A DNA stretch of 64,000 nt, from positions 1 through 64,000 of the forward strand of contig JASLGG010000030.1 of the NCBI GenBank assembly GCA_030150265.1, read 5' to 3'. Source of the DNA: Protaetiibacter sp. GTDB taxonomy: Bacteria; Actinomycetota; Actinomycetes; Actinomycetales; Microbacteriaceae. Under the pieces are notes generated by a model. That model was given only the letters and a program-made list of their open reading frames with translations. It was not told the DNA's origin and did no database searches. Both the position numbers and the translations under genes were made by a program. Positions 33,317-42,100 of the stretch are shown here, piece after piece. Each line of letters begins with the position of its first letter. Position 1 is the stretch's first letter.

Positions 33317-34294
33317 GTGCGCCGCACCTCCGCGCTTGTCAGCTCCGTCGCCGTCGTCGCGGTGCTCGCCGCCGCTCTCGCCGGATGCGCTGCCTCGCCT
33401 GACGACGCCTCGGCCTGCACCCCGCTGCTCTCCTCCGGCGACGCCTCCTCGCTCATCAAGGCGACGGGCGAGGTCGGCACGAAGCCGAAGGTGGATGTGC
33501 CGGCACCGCTCGTGGTGAAGAAGCCCCAGCGCAGCGTGCTCGAGAACGGCAGCGGACTCGTCGCCCAGAAGGGGATGACGGCCGACTACGACGCCGTGCT
33601 GCTCGACGGTGAGACCGGTCAGGAGATCGACGCGACGGCCTACAACGGCACCGCGCGCCTCACCCGCACGGGCAACGGCGACGCGATCAGCGACGCTCTC
33701 GCCTGCACACAGCGGGGATCGCGGATCGCGGTCGTCTCCACGCTCAAGGAGAGCGGTCTCGCCCAATCCGCTGCGACCGCGGTGGACCTCGCCCGCACGA
33801 TCGTGCTGGTGATCGACGTCAAGGCCGTCTACCTCGGCAAGGCCGACGGCCTGAACCAGCTTCCGCTCGACGGCATGCCCGTCGTCGCGACGGCCCCCGA
33901 CGGCACGGTCGGCATCTCGATCCCCTTCGGGATCGACGCGCCGTCCGCATCGAAGACGGCCACGATCAAGGCGGGCGGTGGCGCGGTCGTGCACGACGGT
34001 GACCAGGCCGTGATCCAGCTCGCCAGCTGGACGTGGCCCGCCGCGGGCGAGACGCTGACCCTCAAGTCGAGCACCTGGGAGCCCGGCAAGGCCCCCGCGG
34101 TGGTCCCCGTCAGCGATGTCGCGAAGCAGAGCGGAGGCCTCCCGTCGGAGATCTACCACGCGCTGAAGGGCGCCAAGGTCGGCTCCCAGCTCCTCCTGGT
34201 CGTGGTGCCGGATGCCGCCGCCGGCTCGACCCAGACCATGATCTACGTGATCGACGTGCTCGGCATCCAGGCGCCCGCCGACTCCGCGAAGTAG
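33317..34294 (+). CDS. FKBP-type peptidyl-prolyl isomerase-like lipoprotein
   Basis: A 325-residue exported lipoprotein. The signal peptide ends in the lipobox LAGC (Cys at about residue 25), so the protein is anchored outside. Two FKBP-like halves follow: residues 60-165 (SVLENGSGLVAQKGMTADYDAVLLDG) and 170-320 (NQLPLDGMPVVATAPDGTVG). Both lack many active-site aromatics of true FKBPs, so isomerase activity is uncertain. Start GTG 33317 has AGGAAAG upstream. It precedes pafB with 5 bases between stop and the proposed start. Confidence 0.78.
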   Translation: MRRTSALVSSVAVVAVLAAALAGCAASPDDASACTPLLSSGDASSLIKATGEVGTKPKVDVPAPLVVKKPQRSVLENGSGLVAQKGMTADYDAVLLDGETGQEIDATAYNGTARLTRTGNGDAISDALACTQRGSRIAVVSTLKESGLAQSAATAVDLARTIVLVIDVKAVYLGKADGLNQLPLDGMPVVATAPDGTVGISIPFGIDAPSASKTATIKAGGGAVVHDGDQAVIQLASWTWPAAGETLTLKSSTWEPGKAPAVVPVSDVAKQSGGLPSEIYHALKGAKVGSQLLLVVVPDAAAGSTQTMIYVIDVLGIQAPADSAK

Positions 34295-34299
34295 GACCC

Positions 34300-35295
34300 A
34301 TCACGAGCACGCCCCCCGCCGCCGTACCGGTTCCCGTCGAGGACCGGCTCTTCAGCCTCGTGCTCGCGCTGCTCGCGACCGAGTCGGGGCTAACGAAGGC
34401 CGAGATCCTGTCGAGCGTGCGCGGCTACGCGCAGCGCTACGTCGCGGGCGGCGACAACGCGAACCTCGAGCGGCAGTTCGAGCGCGACAAGGACGACATC
34501 CGCGAGCTCGGCGTGCCGCTCGAGACGATCGAGCCGCTCGGAGAGCCGGGCGACAACCACAACCTGCGCTACCGCATCCCCAAGGGCGCCTACGAGCTGC
34601 CCGAGGAGGTGCGCTTCAGCTCGGAGGAGATCGCGCTCCTCGGACTCGCCGCGATGGCGTGGCGCGAGGGCTCGCTCGAGGCGGAGTCGCGACGCGCACT
34701 GCTCAAGCTGCGCGCCCTGGGCATCTCGGCCGACGAGCCCGTGCTCGGCTACGCGCCCCGGCTGCGGCTGCGCGACGCGGCGTTCGACCCGTTGACCCAG
34801 GCGATCGACCGCGGTCAGATCGTGCGGTTCCGCTACCTCAAGCCGGGCGAGCAGCGTGCTCGGGAGCGCGAGGTGATCCCGCTCGCCCTCGTGCAGTACG
34901 ACGGACGCTGGCACCTGTCCGCCGAGGAGCTCGCGACGGGGGAGGGCAAGACCTTCCTGCTGCGTCGCATCGTGGGCAAGGTCACCGCCGGCAAGCCGGC
35001 ACCCGCACGCCCCGGCGATCACACGGCGCGCTCGCTCGCCGAGCTCGAGCAGGTCTGGGAGCGCGGGGTCGCCGAGATCGAGGTGCGGGCCGGATCGGAT
35101 GCCGCGCTGCGCCTCGCGCACCGCCGCGGCACCGAGGAGGTCGCCCCCGGCATCCTGCGCGTGCACTTCGTCGACCTCGCGATCCTCGCCGACGAGCTCG
35201 CCGGTTTCGGGCCGGAGGTGCTCGTGCTCTCGCCGCCCGAGATGCGCGACGCGGTCGTGGCGCGCCTCACGACGACGGTGGCCGAACATGGCTGA
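34300..35295 (+). CDS. pafB: WYL-domain transcriptional regulator PafB
   Basis: A regulator of about 331 residues that with PafC activates the LexA-independent DNA-damage response. It has an N-terminal helix-turn-helix (RLFSLVLALLATESGLTKAEILSSV), a WYL domain (about 165-240: VRFRYLKPGEQRAREREVIPLALVQYDGRWHLSAE) and a WCX-like end. The usual N-terminus would be M/V-TSTPP, but the codon at 34300 is ATC. No ATG, GTG or TTG exists before GTG 34360, and starting there would cut the first helix. I therefore give ATC 34300 with reserve. The end overlaps pafC by 8 bases. Confidence 0.82.
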   Translation: MTSTPPAAVPVPVEDRLFSLVLALLATESGLTKAEILSSVRGYAQRYVAGGDNANLERQFERDKDDIRELGVPLETIEPLGEPGDNHNLRYRIPKGAYELPEEVRFSSEEIALLGLAAMAWREGSLEAESRRALLKLRALGISADEPVLGYAPRLRLRDAAFDPLTQAIDRGQIVRFRYLKPGEQRAREREVIPLALVQYDGRWHLSAEELATGEGKTFLLRRIVGKVTAGKPAPARPGDHTARSLAELEQVWERGVAEIEVRAGSDAALRLAHRRGTEEVAPGILRVHFVDLAILADELAGFGPEVLVLSPPEMRDAVVARLTTTVAEHG

Positions 35296-36283
35296 ACGAC
35301 GGCATCGCGCGCCCACGCGCGTGGGCGCACCGCAGGCGCGCGACAAGCTCGCCTTCCTGCTCGCCCTCGTGCCGTGGCTGCTCGAGCACGACCGGGTGAC
35401 GGTCCAGGAGGCCGCCGCCCACTTCGGCGTCAGCGAGGAGACGGTCCGCAGCTCGGTGTCGCTCGTGGCGTTGAGCGGAGTGCCCGGCACGACCGCCACC
35501 TACCAGCACGAGGACCTCTTCGACATCGACTGGGACGCCTTCGAGCAGGACGACGAGATCGCGATCACCCAGCATGTCGCGATCGACGAGGCTCCGCGGC
35601 TCTCGGCACGTGAGGCCGCCGCGCTCATCGCGGGACTCCAGTACCTGCAGTCGCTCCCCGAGAACGCCGACCGCGCCGCCATCCGCACGCTCGTGGAGAA
35701 GCTCTCCCACGGCGCCTCCGCCGCCCCCAGCCCGCTCGCCGTGGCGGGCGGCTCCGACAGCGAGGTGATCGGGCTCGTGCGGCGCGCGGTCGCCGAGGGG
35801 CACCGCCTGCGCTTCGGCTACCTCAACTCGCGGGGCGAGCGGGAGGAGCGCGACGTCGACCCGTTGCGCGTCGAGTCGATCGACGCCGACTGGTACCTGC
35901 GCGGCTGGTGCCACCTGCGGCAGGCGCCCCGCACCTTCCGCTTCGACCGGATGAGCGACGTCGTGATCACCGCCGACCCCATCGAGCACACGGCCGAGGA
36001 GGTGTGCCTGCCCGACACCCTCTTCGAGCCCTCCGACGAGGATCTCGTGGTCACGATCGAGGCCGCCCCCGAGGTGATCGGGCTGCTCGCCGACTACATC
36101 CCGGACGGCGCCCTCACGAGCGAGGTGGGGGACCGCATCCGCACGACCCTGCGCGTGTCGCACTATCACGGGCTCAAGCGCCTCATCGCCGGGCTGCCCG
36201 GCACCGTGCGCGTCGTCGCCCCCGAGCAGGCGCGGCGCGCGGTCGCCGAGTGGGCCACGGCAGGGCTCGCGCGCTACGCGTAG
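35288..36283 (+). CDS. pafC: WYL-domain transcriptional regulator PafC
   Basis: A 331-residue partner of PafB with the same layout: helix-turn-helix near residues 20-60 (LVPWLLEHDRVTVQEAAAHFGVSEETV), an acidic linker, a WYL domain at about 165-230 (LRFGYLNSRGEREERDVDPLRVESIDADWYLRGWC) and a C-terminal WCX domain. PafBC senses single-stranded DNA and directs RNA polymerase to repair-gene promoters in mycobacteria. ATG 35288 overlaps the pafB end. The TAG stop is also the start of a TAGACT hexamer that may be an internal promoter for tatA. Confidence 0.92.
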   Translation: MAERRHRAPTRVGAPQARDKLAFLLALVPWLLEHDRVTVQEAAAHFGVSEETVRSSVSLVALSGVPGTTATYQHEDLFDIDWDAFEQDDEIAITQHVAIDEAPRLSAREAAALIAGLQYLQSLPENADRAAIRTLVEKLSHGASAAPSPLAVAGGSDSEVIGLVRRAVAEGHRLRFGYLNSRGEREERDVDPLRVESIDADWYLRGWCHLRQAPRTFRFDRMSDVVITADPIEHTAEEVCLPDTLFEPSDEDLVVTIEAAPEVIGLLADYIPDGALTSEVGDRIRTTLRVSHYHGLKRLIAGLPGTVRVVAPEQARRAVAEWATAGLARYA

Positions 36284-36286
36284 ACT
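36281..36286 (+). promoter_or_regulatory. Possible internal promoter -10 for tatA-tatC-helY
   Basis: TAGACT lies on the pafC stop codon. Transcription would start about 7 bases later and leave a leader of some 25 bases with GAAGGA before the tatA ATG. Confidence 0.4.
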
Positions 36287-36319
36287 GGCCCCACCTGCAC
36301 CGATCCGAAGGACGTGCCC

Positions 36320-36556
36320 ATGTTCATCCATCCCCTCTTCGTCAACCAGTGGCAGACCTGGCTGATCATCCTCGTGGTGGTGCTGGTGCTCTTCGGCGCG
36401 ACGCGCCTCCCGGCGCTCTCGAAGAGCCTCGGGCAGTCGGTCAAGATCTTCCGCAAGGAGATGACGGGCGACGAGGACAAGTCGGCGGGCACCGCGGCCT
36501 CCGACGCCGAGCCGACCAAGCCGGTCGACAGCTCCACCCCGACCGACAAGTCCTGA
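36320..36556 (+). CDS. tatA: Twin-arginine translocase subunit TatA
   Basis: A 78-residue protein with one N-terminal membrane helix (QTWLIILVVVLVLFGATRLPALSKSLGQSV), the FG hinge, and the amphipathic helix that follows, then a polar tail (DSSTPTDKS). TatA oligomers form the pore for folded proteins with RR signal peptides. ATG 36320 is preceded by GAAGGA at a good distance; GTG 36314 in frame is a less likely alternative. The order pafC-tatA-tatC-helY is the actinobacterial standard. Confidence 0.93.
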   Translation: MFIHPLFVNQWQTWLIILVVVLVLFGATRLPALSKSLGQSVKIFRKEMTGDEDKSAGTAASDAEPTKPVDSSTPTDKS

Positions 36557-36561
36557 CCGCG

Positions 36562-37446
36562 GTGGCCGGCGACACGGCCCGGGCGAACCCCCGCAAGAGC
36601 AACCCCGAGCGGCGGATGTCGCTCGGGCAGCATCTGATCGAGCTGCGCAAGCGCCTCACGCGCGCGGCTTTCGCGGTTCTCGTGGGCACCATCATCGGGT
36701 GGATGATCTACGACCTGAGCTGGATCGGCGATCTGCTCGACCCGGCGGTCCCGGGCGCCGCGACCGCGCTCCACGGACAGGGCACCTGGGCGGCGATCTC
36801 CGGCCCGGTGTTCCACATCGCGGAGCAGCTCGGCATCGACTCGAAGCGGATCACGCTGAACTTCGGCACCCTCACCGGGGCGCTCGACGTGCAGTTCCAG
36901 GTATCGCTCGTCGTCGGGGTGATCCTGTCGAGCCCGGTCTGGCTCTACCAGCTCTTCGCGTTCTTCGTGCCGGGGCTCACCACCAAGGAGAAGCGCTACA
37001 CCTTCGGCTTCTTCTTCAGCGCGGTACCGCTGTTCCTTCTCGGCTGCGCGGCGGGCTGGATGGTGCTCCCGCGCATCGTCGAGTTCATGTTCCGCTTCGT
37101 GCCGCCGGACGCCTCGCAGCTCTACGACACCAAGATCTACGTCGACTTCATCCTCAAGCTGCTGCTGGCGACGGGCGTCGCGTTCGTGCTGCCGGTGTTC
37201 CTCGTGCTGCTGAACTTCGCGGGCGTGCTGCAGGGCCGCACGATCCTCAAGGGCTGGCGCTGGGCCGTGCTGATCATCATCATCTTCACGGCGATGGCGA
37301 CCCCGGCGGCCGACCCGATCTCGATGCTCCTGCTGGCCCTGCCGATGGTCGTGCTCTACTTCATCGCGGTCGGCGTGGCGCTCTGGCACGATCGTGTGGC
37401 TGCCCGCCGGCAGGCCACGCTCGAGGCCGGCCTCAGCGGCGCATGA
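36562..37446 (+). CDS. tatC: Twin-arginine translocase subunit TatC
   Basis: A 294-residue, six-helix membrane protein that recognises twin-arginine signals. The N-terminal RMSLGQHLIELRKRL holds the conserved Glu of the signal-binding site, and other family landmarks are VWLYQLFAFFVPGLTTKEKRY and the ending FTAMATPAADPISMLLLALP. GTG 36562 is 5 bases after the tatA stop; ATG 36616 (MSLGQHL) is an alternative. The stop overlaps the helY ATG (ATGA). No tatB is in the window. Confidence 0.94.
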   Translation: MAGDTARANPRKSNPERRMSLGQHLIELRKRLTRAAFAVLVGTIIGWMIYDLSWIGDLLDPAVPGAATALHGQGTWAAISGPVFHIAEQLGIDSKRITLNFGTLTGALDVQFQVSLVVGVILSSPVWLYQLFAFFVPGLTTKEKRYTFGFFFSAVPLFLLGCAAGWMVLPRIVEFMFRFVPPDASQLYDTKIYVDFILKLLLATGVAFVLPVFLVLLNFAGVLQGRTILKGWRWAVLIIIIFTAMATPAADPISMLLLALPMVVLYFIAVGVALWHDRVAARRQATLEAGLSGA

Positions 37447-39878
37447 GCTCCGACGAGGTGCTCTCGCCCGCCGAGCGCTACGCCGCGTTCCGCGCTCGCG
37501 CCCGCACGCCGGAGCTCGAGCGCTTCCGCGAGCGGCTCGCGGTGGAGCTCGACGACTTCCAGCTGGAGGCCTGCCGCTCGCTCGAGGAGGGGCGCAGCGT
37601 GCTCGTGGCCGCGCCCACGGGGGCCGGCAAGACGATCGTCGCCGAGTTCGCGGTGCATCTCGCCCTCGCCGACCGACGGGCGAAGGCGTTCTACACGACG
37701 CCCATGAAGGCCCTCAGCAACCAGAAGTACGCCGAGCTCGCCGCCGAGCACGGCGCCGAGAACGTGGGCCTGCTCACCGGGGACACCAACATCAACTCCG
37801 CAGCGCGGATCGTCGTCATGACGACCGAGGTGCTGCGCAACATGCTCTACGCCGACTCGCCGCTGCTCGCCGACCTCGCCTACGTCGTCATGGACGAGGT
37901 GCACTACCTCGCCGACCGCTTCCGCGGGGCCGTGTGGGAGGAGGTCATCATCCACCTTCCCCGCGCCGTGCGGATGGTGAGCCTCTCGGCGACCGTGTCA
38001 AACGCCGAGGAGTTCGGCGACTGGCTGCAGGCCGTGCGGGGCGACACCGACGTGATCGTCTCCGAGCGGCGACCGGTGCCGCTCGAGCAGCACGTGCTCG
38101 TGCGCGGCAAGCTCGCCGACCTCTTCGACGGCGCCCAGTCGCCGGATGCGCCGCCGCGCGTCAACCCGGAGCTCGCCCGCCTGGCGATCGCGGGCGGACG
38201 GGGAGCCGGAACCTACCGGGGACCGCATCCGGGGCGCCATCAGCGCAAGGGCGAGGTGCTGCGCGACCGGATCGACCGCCCGGAGGTCGTGCGCCTGCTC
38301 GAGGACCGCCATCTGCTGCCCGCGATCTTCTTCGTCTTCAGCCGCAACGGATGCGACCAGGCCGTGCAGCAGGTGCTGCGCTCGGAGGTGCGCCTCACCG
38401 AGCGCTGGGAGCGCGACGAGATCCGGCACCTCGTGGAGGAGCGCTGCGCGGGGCTCCGCGACGAGGACCTGGGCGTGCTCGGCTACTTCTCCTGGCTCGA
38501 GGGACTCGAGCGGGGGATCGCGGCCCACCACGCGGGCCTCATCCCGACGTTCAAGGAGGTCGTGGAGGAGCTCTTCCAGCGCAAGCTCGTGAAGGTCGTC
38601 TTCGCGACCGAGACGCTCGCGCTCGGGGTGAACATGCCGGCCCGCACGGTGGTGCTCGAGAAGCTCGAGAAGTTCAACGGCGAGGCGCGCGTGCCGATCA
38701 CGCCGGGGGAGTATACCCAGCTCACGGGGCGTGCCGGGCGCCGCGGCATCGACGTCGAGGGTCACTCCGTCATCCAGTGGGCGTCGGGCCTCGATCCGCA
38801 GGCTGTCGCGCAGCTCGCCTCGCGACGGAGCTACCCGCTCAACTCGAGCTTCCGGCCCACCTACAACATGGCCGTCAACCTCATCGAGCAGTTCGGGCGT
38901 GAGCGCACGCGCGAGATCCTCGAGAGCTCATTCGCCCAGTTCCAGGCCGACCGCGCCGTCGTCGACCTGGCCCGCCGCATCCGCGAGCAGGAGTCCTCGC
39001 TCGCGGGCTACGCGGAGGCGATGCGCTGCCACCTGGGCGACTTCGCGGAGTACGCCGGCATCCGTCGCGAGCTGAGCGACCTCGAGCGCAAGCAAGCCCG
39101 CTCCCACGAGGGATCGCGGGGCGAGCGCGAGCGTCGGCAGCGGCAGATCGACCAGCTGCGCCGGCGGATGAAGCAGCATCCGTGCCACGCGTGCAACGAC
39201 CGCGAGGCGCACGCACGGTGGGCGGAGCGCTGGTTCCGGCTCAAGCGCGACACCGAGCGGCTCGCGAGTCAGGTGCGGGGGAGGACCGGCGCCGTCGCGC
39301 AGGTGTTCGACCGCATCACCGAGCTGCTGCTCGAGCTCGGCTACCTGGAGCGCGACGAGCACGGACGTCTCCTGGTCGCGGTGCCGGGACGCCAGTTGCG
39401 CCGCATCTACGGAGAGCGCGACCTGCTCGTGGCGGAGTGCCTGCGCACGGGGGCGTGGGACGGTATCGACGCGCCGACGCTCGCCGCGCTCGTGAGCGCT
39501 CTCGTCTACGAGCCGCGGCGCGAGGACGCCGGGATCGTGCGCGAGTATCCGCGCGGCCGCTTCCGCGAGGTGTTCGAGGCGACCGAACACCGCTGGTCGG
39601 AGCTCGCGACGCTCGAGGAGGAGCGCCGGCTGCCCGAGACCGGTCCGCTGTCGGCAGCGCTCGCCACGGCGACGCATCGCTGGGCGCAGGGCGGCCGCCT
39701 CGATCATGTGCTGCGCGACACCGACCTCGCCGCGGGCGACTTCGTGCGCTGGATGAAGCAGGTCATCGATCTGCTCGATCAGCTCTCGATCGTCGCCGAC
39801 GGTGGCCTCGGCCGCACGGCCCGCGAGGCGATCGACGCCATCCGCCGCGGCATCGTGGCCTACTCCTCCGTGTCCTGA
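37443..39878 (+). CDS. helY: DEAD/DEAH-box RNA helicase HelY, Ski2-like
   Basis: An 811-residue superfamily-2 helicase of the Ski2/Mtr4 type. Motif I is AAPTGAGKTIVAEFAVH (about residue 58), motif II VMDEVHYL, motif III LSATVSN, motif VI QLTGRAGRRGID. A DSHCT-like C-terminal domain (about 640-811) completes the fold. It is the usual last gene of the tatA-tatC-helY unit in actinobacteria (Rv2092c in M. tuberculosis). RNA turnover is the presumed role. A charged stretch near residue 560 (SHEGSRGERERRQRQIDQLRR) is predicted coiled-coil. Confidence 0.93.
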   Translation: MSSDEVLSPAERYAAFRARARTPELERFRERLAVELDDFQLEACRSLEEGRSVLVAAPTGAGKTIVAEFAVHLALADRRAKAFYTTPMKALSNQKYAELAAEHGAENVGLLTGDTNINSAARIVVMTTEVLRNMLYADSPLLADLAYVVMDEVHYLADRFRGAVWEEVIIHLPRAVRMVSLSATVSNAEEFGDWLQAVRGDTDVIVSERRPVPLEQHVLVRGKLADLFDGAQSPDAPPRVNPELARLAIAGGRGAGTYRGPHPGRHQRKGEVLRDRIDRPEVVRLLEDRHLLPAIFFVFSRNGCDQAVQQVLRSEVRLTERWERDEIRHLVEERCAGLRDEDLGVLGYFSWLEGLERGIAAHHAGLIPTFKEVVEELFQRKLVKVVFATETLALGVNMPARTVVLEKLEKFNGEARVPITPGEYTQLTGRAGRRGIDVEGHSVIQWASGLDPQAVAQLASRRSYPLNSSFRPTYNMAVNLIEQFGRERTREILESSFAQFQADRAVVDLARRIREQESSLAGYAEAMRCHLGDFAEYAGIRRELSDLERKQARSHEGSRGERERRQRQIDQLRRRMKQHPCHACNDREAHARWAERWFRLKRDTERLASQVRGRTGAVAQVFDRITELLLELGYLERDEHGRLLVAVPGRQLRRIYGERDLLVAECLRTGAWDGIDAPTLAALVSALVYEPRREDAGIVREYPRGRFREVFEATEHRWSELATLEEERRLPETGPLSAALATATHRWAQGGRLDHVLRDTDLAAGDFVRWMKQVIDLLDQLSIVADGGLGRTAREAIDAIRRGIVAYSSVS

Positions 39879-39899
39879 TGCATCCCGCGAGATGGGACG

Positions 39900-39905
39900 T
39901 AGGCT
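39900..39905 (+). promoter_or_regulatory. -10 element for lnt
   Basis: TAGGCT ends 9 bases before ATG 39915, with no ribosome binding site, so lnt is probably leaderless despite its place after helY. Confidence 0.5.
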
Positions 39906-39914
39906 GAGCATCCG

Positions 39915-41507
39915 ATGTCCGCACCCGAAGCCGATCGCACGCGCCCCTTCGTGCCGCTGTGGGGCGCCGTGCTGCTCGCGGCCGCCGCGGGGCCCGTGAC
40001 GGATGCGGCGTTCCCCGCCCTGAGCTGGTGGCCGCTGGCGTTCGTCGGCGTCGCGATGGTGCTCGTCGCCGCACAGGGACGACGAGCGGGCGCCGGCTTC
40101 CTCGTCGGCCTCGTGTTCGGCTGGAGCTTCTACCTCCTGCACATCCCGTGGATGATGGAGTTCCTCGGCCCGAGCGAGCCCTGGATCGTGCGCGCCGTTC
40201 CCTGGTTCGCGCTCAGCACCGTCATGGCGCTCTGGTGCGGCCTGGGCACGATGCTCATCGGGATCGCGAGCCGGGTGGTCCCTCCGGCCGCACGGGACCC
40301 GCTCGGGCGGCTGCTGTTCGTGCCGCTCGTGGTCGCGGGCCTCTGGACGGCGCGGGAGGCCGTCGCGAGCGTCTGGCCGTACGGCGGGTTCGCGTGGGGC
40401 CGGATCTCGGAGTCCCAGTCGGACAGCCCGCTCACCCCGCTCTTCGCCTGGCTCGGCGTCTCGGGCGTCGGCTTCGTCATGGTGTTCCTCGTCGCCGTCG
40501 CGGTTGCCTCCGTTCGCGAGACGCGCGTCCCGGGGCTGCTCCGGGCGATGCTCGTGACCGCCCTCGCGGCCGTGCTCGTCGCGTTCCCCGCCTTCCCCGT
40601 GGCGAGCGACGGCACGCTCCGCGTCGGAGCGGTGCAGGGCAACGGCAAGACGGGGTACTTCGATCCTCCTGAGCACTCGGGCGACAACCTGCTGGCCCAG
40701 TACGACGCCACCGAGCCGCTCTACGCCGAGCACGTGGACGTCGTGGTGTGGCCCGAAGGCGGCTCCGACCTCGACCCGCTGCGCGTTCCCGGTGCGGCAC
40801 GGGTGTTCGACGCCGTATCGCGTGCGGCGGACGCACCGCTCGTCGGCTGGTCCGTCACGAAGCGCGGCGACGAGTACTTCAACACCTCGCTGCTCTGGCG
40901 AGCGGGGGAGGGCGCCGTCGACTTCTACGACAAACGGCATCCGGTGCCGTTCGGCGAGTATGTTCCCGACCGTGCCGTCTGGCGCCAGTTCGCGCCCGAG
41001 CTGATCGATCTCATCCAGCGCGAGTACACCCCCGGCACGACGGATGCGGTGATGGATGTCGGATCCCACGGCCGCAGCGTGCTCGCGAGCTTCGCGATCT
41101 GCTTCGACATCGTCGACGACGAGCTCATGCGGGAGGGCGTGGAGGAGGGCGGGCAGCTCGTGCTCGCCCAGACCAACAACGCCGACTTCGGCCAGACCGA
41201 CGAGAGCGTCCAGCAGCTCGCGATCGCGCGCATCCGCGCCGTCGAGCTGGGCCGCTCGGTCGTGAACATCTCCACGGTGGGGACGAGCGCCGTCATCCTT
41301 CCGGACGGAACGACCGTCGAGCAGCTGCCGCGCTACACGGCGGGCACGATGGTGGCGGATGTGCCGCTCAGCACGACGACGACCCCCGCGGTCGTGATCG
41401 GCCGGGAGGTCGAGTGGGGCGTCGTCGCGATCGGCTTCGGCGGGCTCATCGGCGCGGCCCTCGGAGGGCGCCGCCGCCGGCTTCCCGCACCCCCGCTGGT
41501 CGAGTAG
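39915..41507 (+). CDS. lnt: Apolipoprotein N-acyltransferase
   Basis: A 530-residue membrane enzyme that adds the third acyl chain to lipoproteins. About seven N-terminal helices (residues 15-225) precede a nitrilase-like domain with the catalytic Glu in VVWPEGGSD, Lys in FYDKRHPVPFGEYVP and Cys in LASFAICFDIVDDEL. A last membrane helix is near 500-520. The C-terminal residues Val-Glu and the stop are encoded by an interspersed repeat (41498-41530), so the natural end may have been altered. Confidence 0.92.
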   Translation: MSAPEADRTRPFVPLWGAVLLAAAAGPVTDAAFPALSWWPLAFVGVAMVLVAAQGRRAGAGFLVGLVFGWSFYLLHIPWMMEFLGPSEPWIVRAVPWFALSTVMALWCGLGTMLIGIASRVVPPAARDPLGRLLFVPLVVAGLWTAREAVASVWPYGGFAWGRISESQSDSPLTPLFAWLGVSGVGFVMVFLVAVAVASVRETRVPGLLRAMLVTALAAVLVAFPAFPVASDGTLRVGAVQGNGKTGYFDPPEHSGDNLLAQYDATEPLYAEHVDVVVWPEGGSDLDPLRVPGAARVFDAVSRAADAPLVGWSVTKRGDEYFNTSLLWRAGEGAVDFYDKRHPVPFGEYVPDRAVWRQFAPELIDLIQREYTPGTTDAVMDVGSHGRSVLASFAICFDIVDDELMREGVEEGGQLVLAQTNNADFGQTDESVQQLAIARIRAVELGRSVVNISTVGTSAVILPDGTTVEQLPRYTAGTMVADVPLSTTTTPAVVIGREVEWGVVAIGFGGLIGAALGGRRRRLPAPPLVE

Positions 41508-41530
41508 CCGCGCAGCGGCGTATCGAGACC
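41498..41530 (+). repeat. REP-like imperfect palindrome, interspersed repeat type
   Basis: 33 bases beginning GGTCGAGTAGCCGC and ending GGCGTATCGAGACC around a GCCGC-GCA-GCGGC core. I recognise the GGTCGAGTAG / TATCGAGACC word pair as a common intergenic repeat of Microbacteriaceae and relatives. It lies exactly between convergent lnt and rbpA and supplies the lnt stop codon. Only one copy is in this window, so the repeat status rests on recollection, not on a count. Confidence 0.6.
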
Positions 41531-41531
41531 G

Positions 41532-41906
41532 TCAGGCGCTCTTGCTGTGCTTCGCGCCCGCGCCGCGGCGCGCGCGGAGGTACTCGAGGCGCTCCTCGAG
41601 GATCTCCTCGAGCTCGGCCCGCGTGCGGCGCTCGAGCAGCATGTCCCAGTGGGTGCGCGCGGCCTTCGTCTCGACGACCTCGGCCTCGACGAGCTCGCCG
41701 TCGTCGCCGACGAGGCGGCCCTCCTGGCCTGTGCGCGGCGACTCCCACACCTCGGGGATCTCGGCCTCGGCTGCGAACACGACCTCGAAGGTCGTACCGT
41801 CATCCGTGCGGTACACGGCCCTCTTCCTCGGCGAGAACTCGACCCCTTCTTCGCTCTGCATGCTCTGAGCTCCGAGTCGCATCCCGCGCAAGCTGCGATC
41901 CGCCAT
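41532..41906 (-). CDS. rbpA: RNA polymerase-binding protein RbpA
   Basis: A 124-residue actinobacterial transcription factor that binds the primary sigma factor and stabilises the open complex. It starts MADRSLRGMRLGAQSMQSEEGV, the known N-terminal tail, then the core (SPRKRAVYRTDDGTTFEVVF) and the sigma-binding C-terminal helix (RTHWDMLLERRTRAELEEIL). No cysteines are present, so this RbpA lacks the zinc site reported for the Streptomyces protein. ATG 41906 has GAGGAGG upstream; a start at 42002 is possible in frame but would add a non-conserved 32 residues. The 193 bases to the GDPD gene hold only its promoter. Confidence 0.94.
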   Translation of the reverse strand: MADRSLRGMRLGAQSMQSEEGVEFSPRKRAVYRTDDGTTFEVVFAAEAEIPEVWESPRTGQEGRLVGDDGELVEAEVVETKAARTHWDMLLERRTRAELEEILEERLEYLRARRGAGAKHSKSA

Positions 41907-42100
41907 CGTGTGGCCTCCTCTGCGCCGTGTGTGGTTGGTGCGTGCTCCGGGCACGCGGCACGGCGCGAGTCCGGATGGGAGCGTGCGCCGTGTGATGTTC
42001 AACCACTACCGTGGCGGATCGCATCCCTCCGGATGCCCGTTCCCAGAGCATTCCCAGGCACCTCGGTGCGGATGGGGAGGAGCGGGTGCCGGTGAGGCCT

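Noticed and set aside
33667..34294. The second half of the FKBP-like lipoprotein as a separate gene
   Set aside because: The frame is open with no start signal inside, and both halves share the same fold, so one two-domain protein is simpler.
42001..42100. Possible regulatory RNA in front of rbpA
   Set aside because: I saw no stable, well-formed stem and no known riboswitch core. Promoter sequence is sufficient to explain the gap.
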